Assembly: GCA_944472155.2 (NCBI GenBank)
Contig: OX235271.1
Coordinates: 21,211,710-21,275,709 of the forward strand
DNA: 64,000 nt
Reading direction: 5' to 3'
Source of the DNA: Trichobilharzia szidati
Lineage: Eukaryota; Platyhelminthes; Trematoda; Strigeidida; Schistosomatidae
The translations under genes and the position numbers were made by a program. Position 1 is the stretch's first letter, and each line of letters begins with the position of its first letter. Below are positions 53,991-64,000 of this stretch, in pieces. The notes under the pieces are model-generated. The model made no database searches and was not told the origin of the DNA. It saw only the letters and a list, made by a program, of their open reading frames with translations.

Positions 53991-56380
53991 AGGGTAGGCG
54001 AAGATTGAAGTCTATTGTTTCTTGTACACACAGTTTAGGTTGTATGTGATTAATCCAAAGTGCTTCCATCACCTTCAATAACCTTGAATTAGAGTTATGT
54101 TAAATAATTGTGAAACAGTCATTAATATTGATTTTGTGACCTGACATTAATAAGTGTTTTGCAATGGATGATGCTGGATTTCTATTCAGATTACTCGCAT
54201 TGGGATTTTCTATATGATTTAATAGCCATTTTGGAACATGTTCTTTTCGACCACGACATTGGAACATTCTGTTGGTTCTACTTATATAGGTGACACCGCA
54301 GCTGCATGTGAACTTGTAGACACAGTTTGAAGTAGAGTCCACAGAATTTCGTCCTTTAATCGTAGGTACAGTGATCGAAAATGTTCAGCAAGTGAGAGAA
54401 AGAGGTGCGGCGTAGAATGTGCGTTTGATGGCTAGCCGGAGACTTTGAGCTGTCAACTGCATCATCTGGTCACCCTGGAATGGTAGGTTAATAAAGATAG
54501 CTTTCTTTGGTACAGAAGCTGTCTTTTTGAGATGTGGTCTTTCTTTACTGTGACAAGTGATAAAGTTTTCCGGATAACCATTAGCTAATCAAACTGAATA
54601 TATATGTCGGAACTCATCCATAAATGTGTCATATTTTTCTGGCTCTTGACAACAAACATTTCAATAGGAAACGTTTATACTGGATACTGGTAAATGAAGA
54701 TATTGTCCACTCCATGTCTGTTTACGAAAAATAGATCGCTGAATCGTTCCATCATCTCTCCTGGTCATTGTAATATCGAGGTAACCGAAATTGGTATTCG
54801 ATTCGAGTTCGGAAGTCCCTCGAGTATTTGGATGAATATGATTAAATAGGGTAATAAAGTTTTCAATAGATTTACTATTATTACCAATAATGAGAGTATC
54901 ATATACATAACGTTCATACAGCATAAATTCTCTAAGCATAGCTTGCATTTGTTTTTCCAATTTCGACATGAATATATCTGCTAACAGGGGCTCAAGAGGG
55001 CTCCCCATCGAAACATCATCGATTTGTTTATATGCCGTTTCTTGGAAGGTGAATCTAATATTTTCTGTACACATTAAGATGGTATCTCTGATGTAAGTGA
55101 CAGGAATAGGTAAGTTTATCCCATTGTTTGTGATGTAATCGCAAATGAAATCAACAGTTTCATGAATGGGAACATTGGTGAATTAAGACCCAATGTCAAT
55201 TGAACACATAACCTTTTCCTCAATGTTCAAGGTGTCTAGCATATCTGTCAGATCAAATGAACTTTCTAGAGAATGATTTGATAATGAGTCTCTTAAAGGC
55301 GTAAGGACCTCTGTAATCCATTTTGCGATTTTATGGTATGGAGAACTCGACGTATCCAAGATGGGTCTGAGTGGGTTCCCAGTTTTGTAGAACTTCGGAA
55401 GGCCATAAAGCCGAGGAGTATGTGACCCATTTGCTTTAAGTTGTTTATAAAGTTTTTCATTTATGAAACCATGCATCAGTAAAATCTGAAGCTGACGATT
55501 GATCTGCTTTTCCACAAGCAGCACATTATCAATACCATTGTCCACCAGAATTTCAGACTGATCTTTGAAGATATCATTCATTTTATTTAGATAATCCGAT
55601 TTATTCGTGATGACAACGCCATCTCGCTTATCCGGTTAAAGGATAATAAGATCATCTTTTTCGACTAATTCCTTAAGTGTGGCGTGGTTTCTTGTGATAA
55701 ACCATTTTCCTGGTGTATTCTACCATTTAGAAATTGGTGAGAAATGTCCACCAGTTTAACTTTAAACCAGTCCAGATTATCTTTACTAGAAGGATTTAAA
55801 TCAGAGATTTGATCATAGAGGTTTCAGTTCTGTGACTGGACTTCCATTTTGTTTATTTTCAAAAGATTAGTTTTGTATTTCAATCCATACGATGATGCTT
55901 TCAACTGTAGTTGGGATAGAGTGCAGGTAGATAAATTAATTATATGGTTGTTGATATCTTGAGGAAATTCCTAAGTATGATTCGTGTCATTCAAAGATTT
56001 TGTTAATTTTTGCTCCGTGGAACTCATGGTCTCTTTTACCATATCATTGCAAAATACACTGAATTTAATTCGACATGCTAAAGATAAATTATCCGTAACG
56101 GGAATTAGTCTTTAGTGTGTTTCAATAAATTTCGAAAGTTTGTCATTAATTTCATCAATTTCTAATTCAGCAAGATGGTGAAGGTTGTACAGTGAAGCTT
56201 TTGACTTATTTCGACGTATTGATTTGTAAAATGATATAGGATAATGTTTATTTTGTATGCAGTTGCGATAAAAACTTAATCATTCATGCTGAATTGCAAT
56301 TTTACATCTCAGATTTAGAAGACCGTTCAGAAGACTTATAGTATCTTTCGAGAGCCTTCTTTTGAGAAAATTAAAACAAT
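53990..56380 (-). mobile_element. Penelope-like element (family E), long but degenerate
   Basis: On the minus strand the order is N-terminal part (56280-56380 downward), pre-RT (55183-55581; INRQLQILLMHGF, then TPRLYGLPKFYKTGNPLRPI), motif A region with a stop (MCSIDIGS), motif B (54661-55074; DDVSMGSPLEPLLADIF), motif C as YERYVYDTLI, FGYLDITMTRRDD, then the post-RT and GIY-YIG domain (54100-54342; CSCGVTYISRTNR, HLLMSGHK). Motif C has Tyr where the first catalytic Asp of YVDD is expected, so the RT is dead independently of the stops. Confidence 0.85.
54661..55074 (-). pseudogene. PLE RT palm with mutated YVDD box
   Basis: An open stretch of 137 residues contains motif B (MGSPLEPLL) and RYVYDTLIIGNN. 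The first Asp of the YVDD box is Tyr. The sequence before and after fits the PLE RT well. Confidence 0.8.
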
Positions 56381-56384
56381 TAGT

Positions 56385-56642
56385 CCCTCTTTTTCTCACT
56401 TGTTGAACATTTTCGATCCCTGTACCTACGATTAAAGGACGAAATTCTGTGTGATCTACTTCTGTCACTCTGTCAACCCTGACCATGATTTTAAGATAAT
56501 ATATAGAATCCATGCTAGCTTCTCGCGTTTTCTTCTTTACAGACTTCTAAAGACAGCTGAGGCCTTGGCAATTCATGACTTTAAGCCAGACCATTGTGTA
56601 CTAAAGAAGTATGTACAATCCCTACTTCTGCCTTGGCCGTAG
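56385..56642 (+). pseudogene. PLE C-terminus, plus strand, head to head with family E
   Basis: The stretch reads TFSIPVPTIKGRNSV and then NPDHDFKIIYRIHASFSRF, followed by EALAIHDFKPDH and LLLPWP. The GIY-YIG core between the first two parts has been deleted. It abuts the 5' end of the minus-strand family E element and supplies the uninterrupted version of the SINE target at 15.75/16.0 kb. Confidence 0.75.
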
Positions 56643-56730
56643 AGGGATAGACATTTATTTATTTTGTTTATTTAGTTATTCTGTGTGCTCTTCCCTTATT
56701 ACTACTATTATTGTTAATATTATTATCTTC

Positions 56731-57205
56731 TATAGTTTGTTTTGTAAGGGTTAGTTATGCTTTTACGAGTTGATCACGGATTGATATCAGTTAGAGAAGC
56801 ATTGAAAACCAGGGAGTACTGGACAGCTGTTCCATCCTAGTTTATGAATCATCGCCAGTACGCACCCAACACCAGGCTTCGAACGCAGAACCTTCAGGCT
56901 ACAAGGCAAGGTCGTATACCATTCAGCCAATGGGACCCGTTTCAATGGGCACTCAGACTATGAATTCTAACTTCTACCAATCCGTGATTTTTCGCGACCC
57001 CAACCAATGTAGTTGGTGGGACATCCATTGAATTCGGTCTCAGTGGCTAAATGGTATACGAGCTTGCCTTGTGGCCGGAAGGTCCTGGGTTCGAATCCCA
57101 GTGTGTGCGTACTGCCGACATTTCCCAAACTAGGATGAAACAGCGGCTGTCCGGGACTCCCTGGTTTTCAATGCTTCTCTAACTGATATCAATCCGTGAT
57201 CAACT
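56731..57205. repeat. SM-alpha-like head-to-head inverted pair
   Basis: The outer arms (about 56731-56830 minus orientation; 57150-57205 plus) are the same sequence as the perfect arms at 17714-17885. Inside are two tRNA-like parts in opposite orientation. Hammerhead cores read GCGATGA (minus copy) and CCGACAT (plus copy), both inactive. Confidence 0.75.
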
Positions 57206-57709
57206 CATAAAAATATTAATATCATTATTATTATTACTCACTCTCACTCTGAATCTTTTCCACTTGACCCACTTGATATTTCAAACCCAAAATTACTAAT
57301 TTTTATATTTGTATTTCTGCAGTATTGAATTCTGTCTTATCAAATTTCACACAATGTTATGTAACAATATATATTCGTCTACTAATCTTATAATGATGTA
57401 CCCCTTTCCAAAATCGATATAAGAATAAAACTTGTGCACTGTGGTAGAGTGTAATTCCATTATGGGTAAATTTTGTTTTGATAAAGTCTTACAGTGTTAT
57501 ACAGTAATGTTAACTGATGACGTTTCGAGCACAATTTATTGCCCAGAATCATATCAAGGTTTACCCATAATGGAATTATGAATATAATCAAAAATATTTT
57601 AATTGCATTTTATAGTATTATTATTTCATGTATTCACACCTTTGACCTAATTCCCTCACCCGATATAATTTTTATAAAACAACCATATATATACGATTTT
57701 ACAGCTTAA

Positions 57710-58430
57710 TAATCACATACAGCCTAAACTGTGCGTCCAAAATTAATAGACTTCAATCTTCGCCTACCATGGACAACATGACTTTTTAACTGTGATTGGT
57801 CATCAGTATGTAATTTTGTTTTTTATTTAATTGAGTAATTGTCATGAACTATATTTTATTATTGTTAACCATCTTAGTTGTAAAGTGGTTGTGAAGAAAC
57901 TCTCGCCGACCATGCACATGGTCCGGGGTTCGATCCCCTGCCGACGCACACCCGATATCAATGGTCGGCCTGCTAAATTTGGGCTACCGATATCACATGC
58001 TGAAAATTCCATACTTGTATCAAAACTGCGGTGTAGAATCAAGCTATAATCAAAAAAAATGACATCACTTTGCGAAATTTGTCTTCTAGATGCCGCATTC
58101 AAGGTTGATATTTTTATTGAGTGAGAAGGAAGTTGGTTGAGTGTCCACTTGACAAGTGTGAAGAGGGTGAGAAAATGTACAAAAGGAACATGTGGGAATG
58201 ATAATAGTGAATTAGTTATTAAAGTAAATGCAAAGTATCCATTAAAGATGAAACTAAATTCACAGGGAGCGAGTGGTGAAGAGGTGAAGACCACGGTAGA
58301 ATGAGAGACTGGACAAACGATTTCTGTATACAGAGTTCATGGTTGTATTGACGAATTACGAGTGCCTCCACCATGAACAAAAGCCGAAAACTAACGTGTT
58401 TTGTACCATTCGGTTTCACCCTCTAGATAA
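57710..58430. repeat. Inverted duplicate of 53530-54030
   Basis: After removing a SINE at 57899-58060, the sequence is the reverse complement of 53530-54030, including the junction between two different PLE families. A junction shared in two places points to duplication of a composite block. Confidence 0.8.
57899..58060 (+). repeat. tRNA-derived SINE, type 2, 5'-truncated
   Basis: It begins at CTCGCCGACCATGC, has box B GGTTCGATCCCC and the GGGCTACCGATATCACATGC body, and ends in an A-run. The empty site is visible in the duplicate at about 53860-53880. Confidence 0.85.
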
Positions 58431-58960
58431 TCTTACAAGATGACTCTGGTTGAGCTGCAGAACCTGAGTTCACCAAGTGGTCGCAAAATGAGCTAGTAAT
58501 TGTCTTGCATTGTCCTGCTGCTAGCCATGTCGGACGATGCTCAGGGATGCATTTGGGAAGTGAGCGGTCAATACAACTAACTCCACAGTAACGTATATAG
58601 ACATACTGAAATGACCCAAAGCTGCAGTTTATCCTTCACACGTCCATCGATCATTTGTCGTCTGCATAATATGATCCGTAGTTCAGCCGAAAAGAAGGAT
58701 TTTCTCAGCCATCTGGATAAGCGGCTTTTCAGAATCTCAGCTGCGGCATCACCTTCAGGATCAGCACACATAAACTGCAGTTTCTTCGGCATCGCCTGCG
58801 TTTTTTCCAGTTCCGCTTTACTTTCGTGTTCAACTCGATAATTCTTGGAGGACATCCATTGTCCATGAGGACTTGTCAGAGTCGCTCCAGTTCACCATCG
58901 ATTATGTCACTGGCGTTTCTCATTCTTATTCTTGAAGATAACGAGTGGATCGGATTTCGT
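58080..58960 (-). pseudogene. PLE (family C), C-terminal region
   Basis: The minus frame 58577-58855 (AAAEILKSRLSRWLRKSFF) parallels 16788-17153 (AAEILKNRLSGSLRKGFF). It loses the frame before the GIY-YIG core. The 3' part 58080-58440 matches 16430-16790. Confidence 0.75.
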
Positions 58961-59234
58961 GTATTGACAGTTGCATACTCATGTCTCTATTACTTGATAA
59001 TGGACTACCGTACGTGTTCGGTAGGCATTAATATGATTGATTGTACAGCCTATGAAGATGATTTCGACGGGAAAGTGAATAATTCTCAATATGTGTGCGT
59101 GATTCAAATGATTTTGAGACACACTAACAACAGTTTCCAGAGGTTGATTTATAGCGTCTCGTGGATCTCAGTCGAATAGTCTACACCCGCTTACATGTCT
59201 TCACCCAGCTATGAACGCACTCGTGGATTGATTC

Positions 59235-59360
59235 GTCTTTTGATTTAACCCCGATAGGTGCGAACTGTGAAGGATCCTGATCTACGACGAAATAGCCGTC
59301 CAGGATTCCCATGTTTTCCAATGATTATCTAACTGATGTCAACTCATGATGAAACCTGCA
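59235..59360 (+). repeat. SM-alpha-like repeat, 3' part
   Basis: The hammerhead 3' half (GACGAAATAGCCGTCCAGG) and end (CTAACTGATGTCAACTCATG) are present; the core reads GTGAAGG. Confidence 0.55.
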
Positions 59361-59397
59361 GATAGATCCCTTCCCTTTTCTACAATCCTAACTCCAG

Positions 59398-59645
59398 CTG
59401 AAATAACAGTAACAGTAACAGAAATATTTCGAGGCCCGATTACTGAAGCTGGTCGTTTCAGCAAATATCAAACCTGTAGACATTTCATTGTAATTGATTT
59501 CTTGAATAATGATGACAGTTTCAAGCCAGATAGAAGTTGTTCGGATTTGAATATCCGTGCCACGTTCGACGTAAATTTAGTTTCTAGTTTAGTGAATAAT
59601 CAGTGCCAAAATCATCATTCAACACTGGGTGTTGACAGTCATTGA
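59398..59645 (+). CDS. Possible exon of an unrecognised host gene
   Basis: A pyrimidine-rich tract ending ACTCCAG (59366-59397) precedes an open stretch of about 82 residues (AEITVTVTEIFRGPITEAG and onward, with two CxxH/CQNHH-like spots) to TGA at 59643-59645. Composition is coding-like and unlike the repeats. I do not recognise the family. A cut at an internal GT donor (for example near 59627) is possible. Confidence 0.3.
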
Positions 59646-59809
59646 TTAAGTTGACTGATTAAGTTGAAGTCAGGGGGACAAGCATTCACTCCACCTGATA
59701 CACTATCGTGTTACATTCGCTCTACATTTCTAAATCTGATGCATACACATATTCATACATCACAGGAATCTGGCAGGTCTGCATTTCAACGACGAATTGC
59801 AGCGAATAT

Positions 59810-60365
59810 CACAGAAACTTGAAAACTTGCAGCCAAAGAAGCAGGAAAGACAGGAGTTCAAATGAAGATAGAGAAGACGCAGGCAGTGAGGATAATCAAC
59901 CAACAACTTGCACTAATCGTTGTCAACGGGAGAAAGTCGAAGGAGGTAGCTTCCTATGTACATCTACAGAGCATCATTTCAAATATACAGCCAGATGGCA
60001 CCGATGACGATGTGAATACAAACCAGTCAGCACTGGAAAAGCAAGACAGACATTCAGCTCGGAAATACTCTGCACTCATCACTAAGAAGAGAATTATGAT
60101 TTTCAGCAGGAATGTAAAGTCAGTCAGTCAGTGAGTCAGTCAATACTTCCATGTGGGTGAGAAAATTACACTGAGCGTCACGGAGGGAATTTCCAACAGG
60201 CTGCTCACTTTTATCAACAGCTGTATTCGCTGGCTGCATACCGAGGATCACATGGCCAGACGGAGAGAATTTGCATCAATAGACTCTGGGAACGAGTTGA
60301 TGAAATATGCAGAAGAAAATTGAGATGAGTTGGACACACACTGAAGAGACTGTCAGATGATACAT
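59810..60365 (+). pseudogene. RTE-like LINE, 3' fragment
   Basis: The plus strand shows MKIEKTQAVRIINQ, SYVHLQSIISN, KRIMIFSRNVKSV and a C-terminal segment near 60300. An AGTC repeat at 60115-60145 interrupts it. Confidence 0.7.
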
Positions 60366-60799
60366 AATAATACTCTAATTGTACATTTCAGCGTTCCATT
60401 GATTGCTCGATAGTCAACAGTATCAGCTCTCGTTCCTGAAGTTAAATGAGACTGTCAGGATACGTCTCCATGCAGTGTTGAGAAATACTAAAACTACTTC
60501 TAGACATGTCATCCTAAGATTTCGGAAATATGCAGATTATAAACTAACATAGAATTGTTCTGATACGCTCATCAATCACACAGATAAAGATCTCAGTCAT
60601 AGTAAATCTCATTAGACATCTCTCAACTTCACCTTTCTTAAATCTCAATAATCTCTCGAAGCAGATTCGAAGTTACTCTGTTATTACCAACTGCATACTA
60701 CTTGATACTGCTTCAAACATCTTGCGCATTCTTCAACGCTGCAGGGAAGAAAGCACATTCCCATGCAATAAGCCTACTCTTCATCATGCTTTCAGAAAG

Positions 60800-61190
60800 T
60801 CTTCTCCCGTGTTAAACAGTGTGGTGTGGTGTGGTGTGGCGTGGTGAGCGATACTGAGCTTAGGCATGATGCGATAGGTAATGAGGGTGAGTGAATCAAT
60901 GCAGTTGTTCAGGTACAATTGCTGAGATGGTTATGCCACGTGTTGCGCATACCGATCCACCGTCTTCCTCGAGGATCTTCGTTAGCTGATACCAGAATAG
61001 GTTGGAAAATACTCAGGGGTAGTCAAAATGAAACGTGGCTTCAGTCCAATGAAGTCTTCAATTGTTGGTTTGAGCAATGTGAAAATGTGTAGACTGCCTC
61101 AGTGGGTTCTTCAGGATGCAAAGAACCAATGGCTGAACACTATTAGTGCTTTGATTTAAAACCATTACAAATTACGCAGATGCATTCACT
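60800..61190 (+). pseudogene. YADD-type LINE, 3' fragment with internal GTGGT expansion
   Basis: The translation reads VSDTELRHDAIG, LLRWLCHVLRIPIHRLPR, then a GWK and TWLQS segment, matching the C-terminus of the 62.8-kb element. A (GTGGT)n expansion (60823-60848) lies exactly where the family has VKWYNKVS. Confidence 0.7.
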
Positions 61191-61382
61191 CTTTATCGTA
61201 TCCTAAATCCAGTAAGTTTTTCTTGTTAATATTCTTTCTCAATACACACAAATGATGTGATTATGAACAATAATCGATTGTGTTCGAAACATTCTCGTCC
61301 AGTGAATAATGCTGTGTCGCTGTGTGGTATATCGAATAAACACTGTTAATTTCCGGTCACACACAGTAGCCGATGCCACACT

Positions 61383-61606
61383 TTATTTCTTTTCCTATTC
61401 CTTTGTGTTCCGAGTGGAACGTGTGCACTCAAGCTTCAGCTTCGACGTTTCAGTAGCAGTGGTGTTCGTTTTCAGCCACACAGCCAAGCTTCCTCTCTCC
61501 ATCGATTTTACTACAAAGTGAATGAGGTCTGATGTTTCATTGACCAGGAATCGAACCCGGCCGGAGTGTGGTTGGAGAGTGTTCTATCACTGAACCATTG
61601 ACGCAT
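61383..61606 (-). repeat. tRNA-derived SINE, type 1
   Basis: This minus-strand copy has an AATGGTTCAGTGATAG box A region, box B GGTTCGATTCC, the body, and a TTCCACTCGGAACACAAAGG end. Confidence 0.75.
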
Positions 61607-61609
61607 ATT

Positions 61610-62500
61610 TGCCTTCTATTCCACCACCCTACTTTGTCTGCATGTGACTAAAATAAATTAAAATAAACTGAACTGCACTTATACTTAGACATATTTACGA
61701 AGACTTAGAAAATAAGACAAGTTCAATTCACTTAGTTGCCTGTTGAAAGAAATATTTATTTTTAATTAATCGTGATACAATTATGGGATGAAGTTAGCCA
61801 AATATGTTATCGAGTACAATAGTAAGAGAGAACAAGAGACCAGATGTTCTAGTGATTCCAAACGTCTGCAAACATGAAGCAGGATTCTTCAAATCTACAT
61901 TTCGAATCTAAAAGTAAATAAAATGCTGACTGCATAAGAAAGAAAATAAAAATATCCTAATCAGATATGCTAGTCAAAAAGACAAACACTTTAAGAAGCC
62001 ATGAAGGATAACAGGACTTGTAAGTGAGTAGGCAGAATACTCTAAGTGTATTATGGGTACTTTTGATTTGATTTGATTTGATTTGATGTGATGTGATGCG
62101 ATTTCGTGAATAATTCTCATCTAGACATTGGCGAAAACAAAACACGTTGTTCAGTGAAGAGGCTCTTTTCAGCGAATTCATTTCCCTCTCTAGCTGTACA
62201 ATCCCCCTAATGTGCAAGTTTTCATGAAAGAGGGTAGTAACAAAAGTGATGAGTTGTCACAAACATGGCTGTTAATATCAGTCAGTGTATGAAAGGAGCT
62301 GAATAGGTATGTTTATCAGTGTCACATAATAATAGAGATGGTGAGTTTAATGAATGAATTGTAATCACGATGCGCATCGAAACGAGAGCGAAAATGTAAT
62401 CACCTAAGAGTTCTCAAGTAATGCAGGAGTTAAAAGATGGAAAAGCAAACAAACACACAAACAAAAATCAGGTTGGTGGAAATCAACAAGTTTGCCACCA
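61610..62500. other. Unassigned, with TTGAT repeat and a PLE terminal remnant
   Basis: (TTGAT)n lies at 62064-62100. On the minus strand about 62125-62205 resembles the PLE terminal repeat with a lost hammerhead core (CAGC at one side, AAGAG/CTCTT stem III, CTG). The rest is not recognised. Confidence 0.5.
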
Positions 62501-64000
62501 TGATAGTCGGTCGGTCGGTCGGTTTTCGACATAGGACTTTGCACATATGTGCGGCAGTTCAAGTCGCCACAATCTACGTAGCACGCAAAGCAAGAGAAGG
62601 AAGTAGAAGAAATGCATAATATAGACAGTAAACAGTGGTGTGAGACAAAGGAATAGTAATAACGGAGAACAAAAGTTTAATTGGAAATCATAAGTCACAA
62701 GGAGTGGATGCATCTGCGCCACTGAGAACGATTTTGAGCCATGTCACCAATTGTTTCCAATCATTGGTTTTTACCATCCCGAGGGCCCCAACCAGGAAGT
62801 CTACATCTTCCTACGTGGCTTAGATTAACTGTTGTGGATTTCATTGATTGGTGCCATGTTTTGGTTTGACCGCCGCTAGCTCTTTTCCAGCCTGACCCTA
62901 TATCAGCTAACATTGCCCATTGTCGAGGAAGGCGATGACTAGGCATACGTAGCACATGTCCTAACCATCTCAGTCGAAGTAATTTCACAGTCTCGTCGAT
63001 TGATTTCCCCGCCTTACCTAGCACTCGACGCCTAACCTCCATATTGCTCACCTTATTATACCACTTCACGCGGGAGATAGAACGCAGACACCTATGATCG
63101 AACACAGATAATCTTTTCATGTCTTCCTCTCTCAATGGCCAGGTCTCACAGCCATAAAGGAGGATGGAGCGGACTGTTGAGCAGTACACACGCCCTTTGG
63201 TCGATAGTCGGATATCGCGTCTACGCCAGAGACGGCGAAAACTGGCGAATGCGAACCTAGCCCTCTGTATTCGTGCTGAAATTTCGTCGGAGATCAACCC
63301 GTTGGGGCTGATGGTACTTCCCAAGTAATTGAAGCGGTCAACGTGTTCTACCACTTCACTTCCTATTTCTAATCTAGGGGTCGATAAAGTCCAATCCTGC
63401 AGCATCATCTTACATTTTATAGGGGCGAATCGCATGCCAAACATACGGAGATTGTTGCTCAGGGTGTTCAGTAGACTCTGCATTTTGTCAGAGTCCTCGC
63501 CTAGAAGGACTATATCGTCCGCATATTCTAAGTCAACGAGATTCTTCCCTGGTAGCAAGTCAATCCCTGAGTCGCTGAAGGGAGTTAGGGTTAAGTCCAT
63601 TAGTACATCTATGATGAAATTGAATAGGAATGGGGATAATGGGCATCCTTGACGGACGCCACTAGTCGTCACCACTTCAGATGACAACTCGCCGTAAGCC
63701 TTCACCTGGCTGCATGAGTACGAGTAGAGTGCCTTAATCAGTGCAATGTATTTTCTTGGCATTCCCTTTACAGCCAAGCATCGCCAGAGAACCTCCCGGT
63801 CGACAGAACCGAATTCCGCCTTTAGGTCAAGAAATATAATGATTGTCGGACGCCGGTAGGAATGCCTATGTTCTAGAATCTGTCGAAGGGTTAAGATGTG
63901 ATCAATACACCCTCTACCTGGCCTAAAACCTGCCTGGTTTTCACGTGTTTGTGTCTCCCGAGCACCACTTAATCTACGCAGTATTATTGAGCCTAGGATT
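62500..64000 (-). mobile_element. YADD-type LINE (RTE-like), best copy, runs off the window
   Basis: The 3' UTR (62500-62760) ends in a short GGTC repeat at 62504-62524. The reading frame is open from the window edge to 62761. The family's last about 25 residues continue in the same frame beyond a TGA that replaces a Trp codon, so the present stop is a nonsense change. The 3' UTR is shared with 13080-13345. Confidence 0.9.
62761..64000 (-). CDS. LINE reverse transcriptase (partial, continues beyond the window)
   Basis: About 412 residues are open to the window end. RT fingers (NQAGFRPGRGCIDH, near 63920) and motif A (FLDLKAEFGSVDREVLW, near 63810) are followed by motif B (GVRQGCPLSPFLFNFIIDV), motif C with both aspartates (LEYADDIVLLGED), then FNYLGSTIS, LLYGCETWPL, RRVLGKAGKSID and LRWLGHVLRMPSHRLP. 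The RT palm is intact, although motif A has Glu and Gly at positions where relatives have Ala and Asp. The start is outside the window. This is the least damaged LINE frame in the window. Confidence 0.9.
   Translation of the reverse strand, partial: ILGSIILRRLSGARETQTRENQAGFRPGRGCIDHILTLRQILEHRHSYRRPTIIIFLDLKAEFGSVDREVLWRCLAVKGMPRKYIALIKALYSYSCSQVKAYGELSSEVVTTSGVRQGCPLSPFLFNFIIDVLMDLTLTPFSDSGIDLLPGKNLVDLEYADDIVLLGEDSDKMQSLLNTLSNNLRMFGMRFAPIKCKMMLQDWTLSTPRLEIGSEVVEHVDRFNYLGSTISPNGLISDEISARIQRARFAFASFRRLWRRRDIRLSTKGRVYCSTVRSILLYGCETWPLREEDMKRLSVFDHRCLRSISRVKWYNKVSNMEVRRRVLGKAGKSIDETVKLLRLRWLGHVLRMPSHRLPRQWAMLADIGSGWKRASGGQTKTWHQSMKSTTVNLSHVGRCRLPGWGPRDGKNQ

Overview
The window looks like a repeat-rich piece of a trematode genome, most probably Schistosoma. 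The reasons are AT-rich DNA, very short coding stretches with spliceosomal acceptors, SM-alpha-like tRNA-headed repeats that carry hammerhead ribozyme folds, several Penelope-like retroelement (PLE) families with GIY-YIG endonuclease domains, and RTE-like and CR1-like LINEs. The species cannot be fixed from the sequence alone.

Only two host-gene pieces are well supported. At 14217-14993 (+) lies a 3'-terminal coding exon of an NKAPD1-like (NKAP domain-containing 1) protein. At about 41107-41794 (-) lies an exon of a beta-1,4-galactosyltransferase-family (GT7) enzyme, with a one-base frame change in a homopolymer run. Two weaker candidate exons (33056-33228 - and 59398-59645 +) look coding but were not recognised.

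Almost everything else is mobile DNA. (1) PLEs: 1-1190 (inverted pair), 4070-5345 (-), 15629-16170 and 16430-17250 (-), 22080-22290, 24090-24400, 29401-30380, 30364-31790 (+), 31800-32250 (-), 36170-36700 (+), 41905-45870 (+, the most complete, with direct terminal repeats), 50760-51400 (+), 53530-56640 and 57710-58960. (2) RTE-like LINE with FADD motif: 1944-2480, 6840-7945, 9045-11110, 15549-15628, 19245-20090, 20475-21060, 22800-23840, 33960-36122, 46455-46845, 48170-48600, 52690-53420, 59810-60365. (3) A second, YADD-type LINE: 12068-13345, 13897-13980, 27010-27150, 60800-61190, 62500-64000. (4) One CR1-like LINE at 38225-40975 (-). (5) tRNA-derived SINEs of at least two related types (about ten copies), plus other tRNA-like heads.

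The most interesting theme is self-cleaving RNA folds and fold-back DNA. SM-alpha-like monomers repeatedly occur as head-to-head inverted pairs (3.2, 25.3, 26.1, 49.7 and 56.7 kb) or with perfect 61-65 bp snap-back arms (8.5 and 17.7 kb). Two hammerhead folds have a complete catalytic core (25750-25795 in an SM-alpha-like unit, 30364-30410 in a PLE terminal repeat). Most other copies share a C3-to-A core change or other core losses. Other unexplained structures are a 253-bp element with perfect 19-bp terminal inverted repeats (28660-28912), a fold-back element (51734-52190), a G-rich about 31-bp tandem array inside an inverted repeat and next to a 48-bp near-perfect palindrome (37767-38072), and two inverted segmental duplications within the window.
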